From Juglans regia (lineage: Eukaryota > Streptophyta > Magnoliopsida > Fagales > Juglandaceae), in NCBI RefSeq assembly GCF_001411555.2, contig NC_049904.1, positions 28,347,370 to 28,411,369 of the forward strand: a stretch of 64,000 nucleotides of DNA, read 5' to 3'. The position numbers and the translations under genes are program-made. The notes beneath the pieces were generated by a model. It ran no database searches and was not told where the DNA came from. It saw only the letters and a program-made list of their open reading frames with translations. Below, one piece after another: positions 35,148-46,802 of this stretch. Position 1 is the first letter of the stretch; each line of letters starts with the position of its first letter.

Positions 35148-37459
35148 CCTTTATGTTAGGTTATAATATTTTCCTAGTACAAAAAGTGGTGATTCAACCT
35201 CATACCTGCACATCATTTTTCTTTTTCATTTTATTACTCCCTTCACCCATCTCTGTCATAATTACCTACTCACTTCTACAACATCACCCCCTACTATACT
35301 ATTACCATTATCAGCCTTCAAATTCATAACTTCCATGGTTCTCAAGCAACTCAAGATGTTAAAACACATAGATTTTACACAAGCTCATCAACTGCAACAT
35401 CCATCTTATTTTAGTTACACATATTTTATACAAACTCATTTACACAAAATTATACAGATTTTACACAAACTCGTCAACACAAAATTATACAGATTTTACA
35501 CAACCATATCATCACTACATTACACAGATTCACAACATCTATTTTTCATTTCCACTATCAAATTACACAGAAATAAACACAGAGACAGAGAAAAACAATG
35601 TCTAAAAGAGACAGAAGACGAAGGGAGAAGAGAGAGAGAGGCTTACCATGTCACTAGAATTTTGACAGGACATGTACTGGACTGCTACTTGCGGAGGTAG
35701 TTGGGGAAGGGTGATTGACTAGGTGAGGCCACGCGGGGGTGAGAGGTGAGGTCATGGCCGGGGGAGGGGGGTGTGGTAGAGGCTTGCAGTCGTGGGGAGA
35801 GAAAGGTGGGGTCACGGTGGGGGGGAGAGTTAACTCGTAGTCAGAGAGAGAGAGAGAGAGAGAGATGAGAGTATCGCGGGGTGGTGGAAGAAATGAATAA
35901 GGGGAAAATGTAGATTTTAATTTTATTAGCTTTTATGGCGAGTTATTATCACCGCCAAAGTTGAAAAAATTGCCGCAAAATAAAAGAAAAAAAAACCAAA
36001 ATTGAGAAAATAATTGAGGTAAGTTTATTTGCGGTTAGAGAAAGTTGCTTGCAAAAAGCTACTAACATCATTGCTAAAACTAATAACCCACGAGAAATTA
36101 ATATTTCTGGTAAGATTATTTGCGGCAAGAAAAAGTCGCTGCATAAAACATTTTACTTGTCGATGTGATCTCATGGTAAAAGGCTAGTTTTTTTCTCACA
36201 AACAGTTTTCATTTCATGTGCTAATTATTTGCCACAAATGTATATCTTGTAAAAAAAAATCGTGGGAAAAGACCATATTTTTTGTAGTACACTTTACCCT
36301 ATTTTGTTGTTTGACAACGAGTGTGCTGCATGTTTAAGAGAACAATCTTGATGATGATATTAATGGAAGTCATTCTAGGAGCCAAAAAGAATATAAATGC
36401 AATTGGTAAAGCTGCTTTCAAATGCTATGGTTGTCTTCTCAGCGACAATGAATTATATCTTGGAATCACTTATCAAACAGAAGAAAACATGATGTTCAGA
36501 TCAACTTGTTATGTAATAACAGCCAATGCCCCCCAACAATGTTGGCCTCAGGATTACAATGATGATCTTCTTCCATCGATATAGTTTTAGAAACCTTATC
36601 AGAGGTGATGCTTAGGGAGGAGAGGAGAGAAATATCAGGGAGGAGATAATAGTTCAATCTTCAACTTGGAATGTCCTATTTGGAACAAATGTATTTTACT
36701 TTTACTTATAAATAAAAAATTTGGAAGAAATGTTTTTAAATTGGAGGTGATGCTACCCATAAAAATACTGCTTCGGCATACTTATTTGTGCTTGCATTTG
36801 AAGGAGTAGCTAGGAGAAACACAGGGCCAAATTTTGAGGTGTGTACAAGTTAAAGGTCATACGCATGTCAGTTGCAAAGAAAGTTGGCACATTCTTTACC
36901 ACTTAAGGCAACTTGATGTCGAGGATCTTCTTGACGAAACTAGCTAGAAACATAAATATGACGTCTGCACTGGAGATGTTTATGAAATATTGGTTTATAT
37001 GTGTGTAATGACGTAAGGAAAATGCTAGCTACATCTACTTTGTAATCTAAAAAAGACTAGTCAATTTGAAGCTTCTCTAGAATCACTTATAAAGACCAGT
37101 TTACTTAAATAAAAAGAAAATACATATAAAGCCCAGTTTCATCCAATAAGTATAGCCAATGTACTGGCATGTAGCACCAATTACTATATTTATAATTTTA
37201 CCCCACCATGTGTGAGGTACTCCTTTATCGGATACGGGACTAGGTTTTATAAACTCCCCCTTCATAAGTTCATGGCATCCCCTTCGGGGTCATGTAATAC
37301 AGTGCCCCAATAATACAGGGAACATCCCAGGGCCGGGAAAGCTCTAGCCATATTGGTTTGTGCTATCTCATAAGCTACTAGTCAATTTGAAACTTCCCAC
37401 CAATCACTTGTTAAACGCTATTTCATCTAGAATGGAGTCAACATGGGATTTAATGCCCA
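34911..37459. repeat. tandem array unit Q1 (~2.55 kb)
   Basis: The phrase GATAAGGAAAAACTATCTCA opens the unit and recurs at about 37465 and 44945, so Q1 is one full repeat period. It contains a (TA)n tract (35116-35146), a stretch of ACACAGATTTTACACAAAC-like short repeats (35360-35570), a CACTA-type terminus (to 36289), and a segment (36300-36600) shared with 43988-44290. No functional gene was recognised. Confidence 0.75.
35580..36289 (-). mobile_element. CACTA (En/Spm) terminal fragment
   Basis: On the minus strand the fragment starts at 36289 with TACTACAAAAAATATGG, a slightly mutated CACTACAAGAAATATGG end. It continues through repeated TTTGCGGCGA-type subterminal motifs (36130-35930) into a CT-rich leader with a GGTAAGCC donor near 35645. 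It looks like the promoter end and first exon of a CACTA element; the rest is absent. The copy at 45890-46240 has the better preserved TTTCTTGTAGTA tip. Confidence 0.65.
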
Positions 37460-38400
37460 TGAGGATAAGGAAAACTATCTCAAGGAGCTCTTCGTATTCG
37501 TCCATCTATCATGTCATAATTCACAAGATGGCCAACTTAATTTCCTTCAAGATCAACTCGAAACAGAATCTCTCATCAGTTGCACACGGCCAATATTTCT
37601 CATTAATGGACATTAATGGTATACCTTACACCAATGCTAAACTAAAACCAACTCCATAGCTATAGACATATATATATATAGCCTTTTAAGTTAGGTTATA
37701 ATATTCCAAGTACAAAATGTGGTGATTCAAGCGCATATCTGCACATCATTTTTCTTTCTCATTTATTAGTCCTACCAACCTTCACCCCTCTCTATCTTAA
37801 TTACCTACTCACCAACATCACCCCCTAATATACTATTACCATTATCAGCTTTCAAATTCATAACTTCCATGGCTCTAAAGCAACTCAAGATGTTAAAATA
37901 CACAGATTTTACACAAACTCATCCACTGCAACATCCATCCTATTCTAGCTACACATATTTTACACAAACTCATTTATATAAATTATACAGATTTTACACA
38001 AACTCATCAATACAAAATTACACAGATTTTACACAATTACATCATCACAACATTACACAGATTCACAACATCTATTTTTCATTTCCACTACCAAATTACA
38101 CAAAATTAAACTCAGAGATAGATAAAAACAATGTCTAAAAGAGAGAGAAGACGAAGGGAGAAGAGAGAGATCTAGAGAGGCTTACCGTGTGTCCAGAATT
38201 TTGAGAAGACGTGTATTGGACTGCAGCTTGTGGAGGTGGTTTGGGAAGAGTGGCTGACTAGGTGAGGACGCGCGGGGTTGAGAGGCTCGCAGTCATTGGG
38301 AGAGAGAGGTGAGGTCGCAGTAGGGGTTGAGTGGCTCACAATCACCGGGAGAGAGGTGAGGTCGCGGCGGGGGGTGAGAGGCTCCCAGTCATGGGGAAGG
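37460..38400. repeat. truncated tandem array unit Q1'
   Basis: Repeats the first ~900 bases of Q1 (match beginning near 34915), then breaks off in a GC-rich zone just before the second terpene synthase region. A small inverted repeat CCAGCCCC/GGGGCTGG sits at 38407-38426, at the break. Confidence 0.75.
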
Positions 38401-38426
38401 GGTGGTCCAGCCCCTTAGGGGGCTGG

Positions 38427-39321
38427 TAGTACCCTACTCACACGTAAAATATAATAAAAAATTCAACTTTTGTAAATTTTAAAATAAAAATAATTTATTC
38501 AACTTTTAATAAAATATGTCATTTCATCTTAATTTGATAAGGCCTAAGAATTGTTGACACCATGTAACACGGCCGAACAACGAGAACGATGCCTTAGGCC
38601 TCGTTTATTTTTGCAAATAAGATAAAATGAAATGATATATATAAATTGAGATGAAAATTAAAAATTAAATAAAATATTGTTAGAATATATTTTTTTAATA
38701 TTATTTTTGTTTTGAGATTTAAAATGATTAAATTATTTATTTTATTTTATATAAAAAATTAATAAAATTATAATAATTAAATAAAATGAATTGAAAAGTT
38801 TTGTGAAAAAAATAAGACCAGCCACTTGCATTCGAGATTTTCGAGGAGACTCAAGTAAGTACGTGCTAATGTAATTAATAGGTCGTGGGTCTGTGATCTC
38901 CTGATCTTAAGACTGTCTTGCACGTATTTTTATATGCTAGAAAAGTATTATTATATATATATATATATGATAAATGATTTTTACAAACTCTAAAAAATAA
39001 ATTCCATATAAATTTTTATAAAAAAGCAGACTTTTTATTAAAAAAATGTAACAACAATTATTCATTTTTAATAGGATTCATATTTTTACAAAAGATCTAT
39101 ATGCGACTTGTCTATTTAGAACTTATATCTAGCATTACTTATTTTTTATATGTTATACACCATATTTTTATTTCACTTTCATTTTACTATATAAGTTGTA
39201 ATAGATTTTATTATTATTAGATGATAAAAATCATTCAATAAGTCAATGTCTTTTAAACTGGATGACATAAGGATTGATCTACAAATGGGAGAATCAGGTT
39301 TGAAGTTTTGAACCCCTCAAT

Positions 39322-39359
<38 letters not shown>

Positions 39360-39819
39360 CATCTAATAAATAATCATTCAATAGTGATAAATGTATTACA
39401 TCTTACATAATGAAATGTAAGTAAGATGGTAGTGTAATGTATAGAATTTTTTAAAATATAAAATTTGAAATACATATTAATTAAAATAATAAATATAATA
39501 ATTAGAGAACTGTTATAGTCTTAAAAAGATTCTATAAGAGTAAACTTAAAAATTGATATAGTTTAATATAATACGTTAGATCTATTTTATAATAAAAATT
39601 AATTTTTTAATAGTAGACCTCACTCTTTTTTAAAACTACTGTATAATATTTGCGCACTTCACGACTGCAAATAGCATTTCTCAAAGTTATTTCTCAAAGT
39701 TATTTTCGTAAGTAGAATTTATTTGTAGTTAAAAAATTTCTCTTATAGTTAGTCGGTGCAAATATTGCTCGCGGGGGTAGTTTATAATTTGTCATGATTT
39801 TGTGTCCGGCCCGTTGCCC
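38427..39819. other. AT-rich upstream region of second terpene synthase
   Basis: No gene. Contains a MITE-like stretch (38595-38820, GGCCTCGTTTATTTTTGCA... ...AATAAGACC), a (TA)n tract (39324-39356) and a dispersed repeat near 39500-39690. Confidence 0.55.
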
Positions 39820-39829
39820 TTATATAAAG
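39820..39829 (+). promoter_or_regulatory. TATA box of second terpene synthase
   Basis: TTATATAAAG stands about 190 bases upstream of the ATG at 40023, followed by a CT/CA-rich leader. It predicts a transcription start near 39850. Confidence 0.6.
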
Positions 39830-40022
39830 CTCTCTCATGAACTACAAATTTCTCCACATCCAACATCGCCCGCTATATAGCTCAGCGTTGCTATCTTAAC
39901 GTTAACTTCGCTAGTTTCTTCATTAGCTAGCTAACCAGCCTTTTTCCCTTCTCAAGTACTCGATCATTATTGACTGTAAGAAACCAGTACTGCAGGACGA
40001 GCAGCAAACCTTACCATTTCAG

Positions 40023-43000
40023 ATGAAATCTGAAGCTTTTAATTTAATACATCAAAGACGGTCTGACAATTACGAACCAAATATATGGAAGTGCGATTTC
40101 CTGGAATCTCTTGACAGCATTTACGATGTTAGAATCCTAATTCCCACCCACATGCATTATATTCATTAATTATATTAGAAAGTTCCATCTATATTATTGT
40201 TTCCTATATATATTGAGATTATATTCGGATGCATGCTTTTTGTTTTTGCAGGAACCGGAATGTAAAAAACGTGCAGAGAAGTTGATAGAAGATGTAAGAT
40301 CAGTTATATTTGGAAAAGCTGTAGAACTTGACTCCCTGGCTAAGACGTTGGAGCTGATCGACAGCTTGGAAAAGTTGGGTTTAGCCATCCACTTTGAAGT
40401 GGAAATCAAGGAGGCGCTAGCAACCATAGCAATATCCATCAAGCAGAAAAATGGGAATCTTAATGAAGAGGATGATCTCTACGCTACTGCTCTTTGCTTT
40501 AAGCTTCTCCGGCAGCATGGCTATGATGTTTCACAAGGTACAATATTCAGAGTACAACGTAGTACTATTTAAGATAATATATATTGTTATTAAAGTCCAA
40601 ATCCTGCTCATATATATCTAACTTCAATGAATTATATATGTTAAACCATATCAGATATGTTTAGCAACTTCATGGATGCAAAGACGGGAGCATTCATCAG
40701 GAAAAGCAAACACGAAAATATCAAAGGAATGCTGGAGCTCTTGGAGGCCTCACATCTAGCCATAGAAGGTGAAAACTTTCTGGATAAGGCTAGAGAATTC
40801 TCAACCACAACTCTCGAAGAAACCCTTGCAAATTTAGAAGGTTTCCATGCGAAGCAGGTGATCCATGCTTTGGAGCTTCCCTCACAAAAGAGGGTGAAAT
40901 GGTTTGACGTCAAATGGCACATCAGTGTCGAAGAAAAACACAGGGACATGAACGCTATTAATTTGCTTGAACTTGCTAAACTTAATTTTAACATAGTTCA
41001 AGCCACGCTCCAAAAAGACCTAAGGGAACTATCCAGGTAACTAAGGCCTCATTTAAACATTGAGATGAAATGAAAATTTTGTAAATAGTGATAAGATATT
41101 TGTAAATAGTAGTGAAATGATTTGAGTTAAGATATTTTATTGAGTCTTGGAAAAGGAGAGAAGAAATTTGCACAAAATATTATAAACTTAAAATATTGTT
41201 ATAATATACTTTTTTAATAAAATTTTTATTTTGTAATTTAAAAAAAAAATTGAATTGTTTTTTATATTTTGTTTAGAAATTTGAAAATTTTATAATGATT
41301 AAGCAATAATATAATTAAATGAAATAGTTGAATATTTGAAATTAAAAAGTGTTTGTTTTTAATGATGACATTTGAGAAGGAAATAAGATGATATAAAATG
41401 AGATGAATATCAAAAGAGATCTAAATGAAAGTACTCGATATGAATAACTGATGTGACGTCATCATAGTCGATACAATATTGTACCATAAAGATCAAATTA
41501 ATGATATGTTTTTTATTTTTTGTGTGTTTTTAGGTGGTGGAGGAATCTGGGTGATCTCATAGAGAATTTGAATTTTGCAAGAGATAGACTTGTCGAAAGT
41601 TTCGTTTGCTCGGTGGGCCTTGCGTGCGAACCTGAGCACAGCGGTTTCAGAAAATGGCTAACAAAAGCCATTAATTTTATACTGATAATTGATGATGTCT
41701 ATGACGTTTATGGCTTATTGGAAGAACTCGAGCTCTTCACTATTGCCGTAAATATGTTAGTGTTGCAGCATATTACAATCCCTGAGGTTTTCTTAATTCC
41801 TAGAACCTAAAGAATTCTAATCAACATGTTAAACAAATTCAGGTGGGATGTCAGTGAAACTAAAATGCTTCCGGAGTGCATGCAGATTTGTTTCCTAGCA
41901 CTCTACAATACGACAGATGATTTCGTCAATGAAATTCAAAGAGAGAAGGGTTGGGATCAGTTATTACCCGTACATGTAAAGAAAGTGGTACGTACACATC
42001 CATTAATTTCCTATCGCGATGAATATATGAAGGCTGCGTTTGGATCTGAATTAATCTGTGAGTTGTAATATTTTGTGGGTCCTATTGAGATATGTATTTA
42101 AATGCATGAACTATGTTGAGATGAATTTAATTTTTTTTTTATAAAAAGTTGAAAAAGTAGTGGATTCTATAAATGATTAGTTTGAGATAGATTGAGATAA
42201 GTTTGTGTTCCAAACATATATAGCTAAAGATGATCATTGTTAGATTTTTTGTTATGTTGTTTTGGGTGAAAGTATTTTCTTCTTTTGTTTAATAGTGGAC
42301 AGATTTTTGTAACGCATTATATGTGGAAGCGAAGTGGTACACCACGGGTTACACTCCATCCCTACAGGAATATCTAAGCAACGCATGGATTTCATCATCC
42401 GGCTCTGTGCTGTTTGCCCATGCGTTTTTCTGTCTAGAGCATAAAGTCATGAAAGCTGAGGAATACAATAATTTCATGGAGAAAAGCAAAGATCTCTTGT
42501 ATAATATATCTGTCATAGTTCGACTCTGCAATGATCTGGGAACTTCATCGGTAACTACTCATTATATGTCCATTAAATCTAGAAAAAAAAAATGAAAACC
42601 TTTAAACATGATTGAATATTGGTTTGTTGTCCATCATGTGAAATCACAAATTTTTTCAATAACTTAAGCTGATGGGAACTAGAAGTGGTAGTTTTAATTA
42701 TTTTTATTATATTAGTTCTTAATACTCTCCATCACGTGTGGGTCAGACTCATCCTCAATAAGTGAACTTAATATGTAAAATATTTAATTAAATGAGATAT
42801 AGTGTATCATCAAGGTTCAAACTGATCATGACTTGATCATCTGCTTTATGATACCTTATGAAATTATCACTTATCCTAAAATATTGAGCTGATGGGAGCT
42901 AAAAATGCTAGATTTGATTAATTATTTATATTATATTCTTAACATGAGTTTGATAATCATTGTAAATTAATTGAACTTTTGCTAAGTGTAATATATAACT

Positions 43001-43297
43001 TTAAAACAGGCCGAAGTTGAAAGAGGAGATGCTCCATCATCAATCGTATGTTATATGAGAGAGAAGAATGTTTCAGAGGAAATGGCTCGGAAGCATATCA
43101 AAGGCATGATAGACGAAAGCTGGAAGAAACTAAACGGGGAATGCTTAACGCAGATGCCCATGCAGCTCATGCAAACATTTGTGAATATTGCACGTGTGGC
43201 GGAGGGCCTTTATCACCAAGGAGACTGGTTTGGTGTTCAAGATGGAGACAAGCGGAACAAAATCAAGTCCTTGCTACTTGAGCCTCTCCCATGCTAG
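40023..43297 (+). CDS. AFS1: terpene synthase, (E,E)-alpha-farnesene synthase-like (TPS-b), second copy
   Basis: Same exon plan as the first copy: 40023-40127, 40252-40537, 40655-41036, 41534-41755, 41843-41987, 42296-42550, 43010-43297. These total 1683 bases, an open 560-residue protein. Motifs: RR-x8-W at residues 12-22, LRQHGYDVSQ, RDR, DDVYD in exon 4, and NDLGTSSAE across exons 6/7. All splice sites are GT-AG; the first donor (GTTAGA) is weak. No transit peptide precedes RR-x8-W. At the exon 4/5 junction the usual R-W-D becomes M-W-D, because the donor-side bases are AT rather than AG. Introns 3 and 5 carry MITE-like inserts and intron 6 a dispersed repeat. Likely role: volatile sesquiterpene (farnesene/ocimene-type) formation; product specificity is not readable from sequence. 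It is a diverged paralogue of the copy at 68-2672. Confidence 0.9.
41043..41425. mobile_element. MITE-like insert in intron 3 of second terpene synthase
   Basis: Begins GGCCTCATTTAAACATTGAGATGA and ends with an approximate inverted counterpart ...GATGAATATCAAAAGAGATCTAAATGAAAG. The first copy of the gene has a short intron here (about 120 bases) without it. Confidence 0.55.
42028..42235. mobile_element. MITE-like insert in intron 5 of second terpene synthase
   Basis: GGCTGCGTTTGGATCTGAAT at one end and GTTTGTGTTCCAAACATAT at the other form loose inverted ends of the common 'GTTTGGA' type. Absent from the first copy's intron 5. Confidence 0.5.
42620..42935. repeat. dispersed repeat, copy in intron 6 of second terpene synthase
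   Basis: Contains CTTAAGCTGATGGGA, GTGTGGGTCAGACTCATC, AATATTTAATTAAAT and ATGATACC...GAAATTATCACTTATCC. The same order of phrases occurs at 43640-43925 and 59700-59975. Class unknown. Confidence 0.65.
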
Positions 43298-43639
43298 CTC
43301 GATCTAGTACTTGAATTGAAATCTCATGCATGTTATATATAGGAACAAACATCCTGGCTATAACGCTAATTTGGATTAATCATGAAGTAGTAGTCTTAGA
43401 ATCTAAATAAAAATGGTTTTGTGCGTGCCCTTGTCTCTGTGATTTAAATAAAGATAATTAGGGTCATTTTAGTTTGTGATCTTTGATAAAAGTACCGATC
43501 CATCTCATGTGTTAGTTTTCTGTGAGTTTACAAATATAATCTGTTTTTTAAAAATAGAGGTACTAGCAGCAGTCTGGCAACATGAGTGGAAACTCTTCGA
43601 TCGTGAACTTGCTTTTTTATTTCTTGCATTTTATAAGAT

Positions 43640-43925
43640 TATATAAAATCACTATTTATTCATCCTAAAAGTTTAAATTAATGAAAAAATGTAGATTTTA
43701 TTATTTATTTTATATAGTACTCTTAACACTCATTTATGTGAGTGAGACGTCTCCCTTAATAAGTCCAACACAAAGAATATTTAACTAAATAGAATAAATT
43801 TCTTTTAAAGTCAGGATTTGAATTGATTGAGGATTCAAGTCACTATTCTAATACCATATAAAATTATCACTTATCACAAAAACTTCAACGACTAAAACTA
43901 ATTAAATTCTATTATTTATTTTATA
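43640..43925. repeat. dispersed repeat, second copy
   Basis: Diverged member of the family in intron 6 of the preceding gene: GTGAGTGAGACGTCTCCC, AATATTTAACTAAAT, TAATACCATATAAAATTATC. Lies in the 3' flank of the terpene synthase. Confidence 0.55.
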
Positions 43926-43987
43926 TATGCTTGACCGGGAGCCTAACTCTCGAATTGACAAACGGTTTAACTTGATACCTAGAATAT

Positions 43988-44937
43988 ACTATGGTCATTG
44001 TCTTCTCAACGGTAATGAATTATATGTTGGAATCACTTATCAAACAGAAGAAAACATGATGTTTAGATCAACTTGTTATATAATACACTACAAGAAAACT
44101 GCTTATTTGCGACCAGTTAATTCCAGCGAAATGATTATTGGTTACGAAAAGTCTTTTGGTCGCAATAAATTGGTCACAAAAGCTCGTTTTTCTTGTAGTG
44201 ATAATAGCCAATGCCCTGCAACAATGTCGACCTCAGGATTACAATGATTGATCTTCTTCCATCAATATAGTTTTAGAAACCTTATCAGAGGGGAGGAGAG
44301 GAGACAAACATCAGGGAGGAGAATAGTTCAATCTTCAACATGGAATGTCCTAGTTGGAACAAATGTTTTTTTACTTTTACTTATAAATAAAAAATTTGGA
44401 AGAAATGTTTTTAAATGGGAGGTGATGCCACTACCCATAAAAATACTGCTTTGGCATACTTATTTGTGCTTGCATTTGAAGGAGTACCTAGGAGAAACAC
44501 AGTACCAAAATTTGAGGTGTGTACAAGTTAAAGATCATACACATGTCGGTTACAAAGAAAGATCATACACATGTCGGTTAAAGCTTCTATAGAATAACTT
44601 ATAAAACCCAATTTACTTAAATAAAAAGAAAATACGTATAAAGTCGGGTTTCATCCAGTAAGTAGCCCATGTGGCATGTAGCACCAATTATTATATTTAT
44701 AATTTACCCACTATGTGTGAGTTACTCCTTTATCGGATACAGGACTAGGTGTTGTAAACTCCCCCTTCAAGTTCATGGCATCCCCTTTGGGGTCTTGTAA
44801 TACATGGAACATCCTAGGGAAAGCTCTAGCCGTATTGGTTTGTGCTATCTCATAAGCTACTAGCCAAGTTGAAACTTCCCAACAATCACTTGTTAAACGT
44901 TATTTCATCTAGAAAGGAGTCAACATGGGATTTAATG
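43988..44937. repeat. tandem array unit Q2 (partial)
   Basis: Matches 36426-37459. It begins at CTATGGTCATTGTCTTCTC and has an internal deletion relative to Q1 (about 36870-37075). Interrupted by a CACTA MITE at 44086-44200. Confidence 0.75.
44086..44200. mobile_element. CACTA-type MITE, 115 bp
   Basis: CACTACAAGAAAA at the left and TTTTTCTTGTAGTG at the right, a near-perfect terminal inverted repeat, flanked by a 3-bp ATA duplication on both sides. The homologous sequence in Q1 (about 36511-36525) is uninterrupted, proving an insertion. Internal sequence has TTGCGACCAG / TGGTCGCAAT type subterminal repeats. No coding capacity. Confidence 0.92.
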
Positions 44938-46435
44938 CCCAAGAGGATAAGGAAAAACTTTCTCAAAGAGCTCTTTGTATTCTTCCATCTATCATGTCAT
45001 AATTCACAAGATGACCAACTTAATTTCCTTCAAGATCAACTTGAAACAGAATCTCTCATCCGTTGCACACGGCCAATATTTCTCATTAATAGACATTAAT
45101 GGTATAACTTACACCAATGCTAAACTAAAACCAACCTCATATATAGCTATAGACATATATATATATATAGCCTCTAAGTTAGGTTATATTATTCCAAGTA
45201 CAAAAAGTGGTGATTCAACCCCATACCTGCACATCATTTTTCTTTCTCATTTTATTACTCCTACCTACTTTCACCCCTCTCTATCTTAATTACATACTCA
45301 CTTCTACAACATCACCCCCTACTCTACTATTGCCATTATCAGCCTTCAAATTCATAACTTTTATGGCTCTAAAGCAACTCAAGATGTTAAAATACATAGA
45401 TTTTACACGCACTCATCAACTGCAACGTCCATCCTATTTTAGTTACACATATTTTACACAAACTCATTTACACAAAATTATACAGATTTTTCACAAACTC
45501 ATCAACACAAAATTACATAGATTTTATACAAACATATCATCTCAACATTACACAAATTCACAATATCTATTTTCCATTTCAACTACCAAATTATATAGAA
45601 ATAAACTCAGAGACAGAAAAAAAAATGTCTAAAAGAGAGAGAAGACGAAGGGAGAAGAGAGAGAGAGGCTTACTGTGTCTCCAGAATTTTGACAGGACAT
45701 GTACTGGACTGCAGCTTGCAGAGGTGGTTTGGGAAGGGTGGCTGGGTGGGTGAGAGGCTCGGAGTTGCTTGGTGAGAGAGTGAGGTCGCGGCGGGAGGAG
45801 AGTTAACTCGTAGTCGCCGAGAGAGAGAGAGAGAGAGTATCGTGGGGTGGGGGAACAAATGAATAAGGGGAAAACTTAGGTTTTAATTTTATTAGCTTTT
45901 GCAGCGGGTTATTATCGCCGCAAAAGCTGAAAAAGTCACCACAAAAAACAAATAACCCAGAATTGAAAAAAGTAAGTTTATTTGCAGTGAGAAAAAGTCA
46001 CCGGTAAAAAGCTACTAACGTCATCGCTAAAACTAATAACCCACAAGAAAAGCATATTTCTGGTAAAACTATTTGAGGCGAGAAAAAGTCGCCGCTTAAA
46101 ACCTTTTACCTACCTACATGATCTCATGGTAAAGGCTAGTTTTTACCCATGAACAGTTTTTGTGTCATCTGCTAATTATTTGCAACAAATGTATATCTTG
46201 GAGAAAAAATTAGTGGGAAAATACCATATTTCTTGTAGTACACTTCACCCTTTTTTTGTTGTTTATCAGTTAGTGTGATGCATGTTTAAGAGAACAATCT
46301 TGATGATGATATTAATTGAAGTCATTTTAGGAGCCAAAAAGAATATAAATGCAATTGGTAAAGCTGCTTTCAAATGCTATGGTTGTCTTCTCGGCAGTAA
46401 TAAATTATATGTTGGAATCACTTATGACTCTTGTC
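44938..46435. repeat. tandem array unit Q2'
   Basis: Matches Q1 from about 34915 to 36480. Includes the CACTA-type terminus near 46240 and ends inside the segment that begins with GTTTAAGAGAACAATCTTGA (46284). It then joins a Copia fragment. Confidence 0.75.
45600..46240 (-). mobile_element. CACTA terminal fragment, second copy
   Basis: Minus-strand end TACTACAAGAAATATGG at 46240, followed by GCGGCGA-type subterminal motifs and a CT-rich leader, as in the copy ending at 36289. Confidence 0.65.
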
Positions 46436-46439
46436 AATG

Positions 46440-46802
46440 CTCAATTCCCTCAATTGAACTTGGGACAAAGCAAACCACTGCTGCATACCCCTGCGCCTCC
46501 CTCACCAGCCATTTTTTAATCTAATCTTCCAACCACATCTTACTCAAACTTAGCAGGTAATCATCACTGTTTCTCCAGTTTGAGCATACCCCATAACCCT
46601 TCTCTTTTCAATGTCAAAAATATGACAAACTCACTTCATTTTCACAACATCAGCATGCTGATTTTCATTACACACCAAGGATGATGGACATAGGAGCCAC
46701 TGATCACATGTTGTGCTCTACATCATTCTTGACTAACTCTTCCTGCTGCATTCAAGCCTTTGTACAACTTTTTAATGGCACAAAGACTCATGGCTCAAAG
46801 GA
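46440..46802 (+). pseudogene. Copia retrotransposon fragment (gag-pre-integrase/protease region)
   Basis: From about 46675 the plus strand reads RMMDIGATDHMLCSTSFLTN, the Copia aspartic-protease signature (normally D-S/T-G-A-T-D-H-M) with the second residue changed to Ile. It is truncated on both sides: by array unit Q2' on the left and block P2 on the right. Confidence 0.75.

Noticed and set aside
39837..39899. Possible 20-codon upstream ORF in the second terpene synthase leader
   Set aside because: Its ATG lies only about 10 bases after the TATA box, so it is probably upstream of the transcription start.
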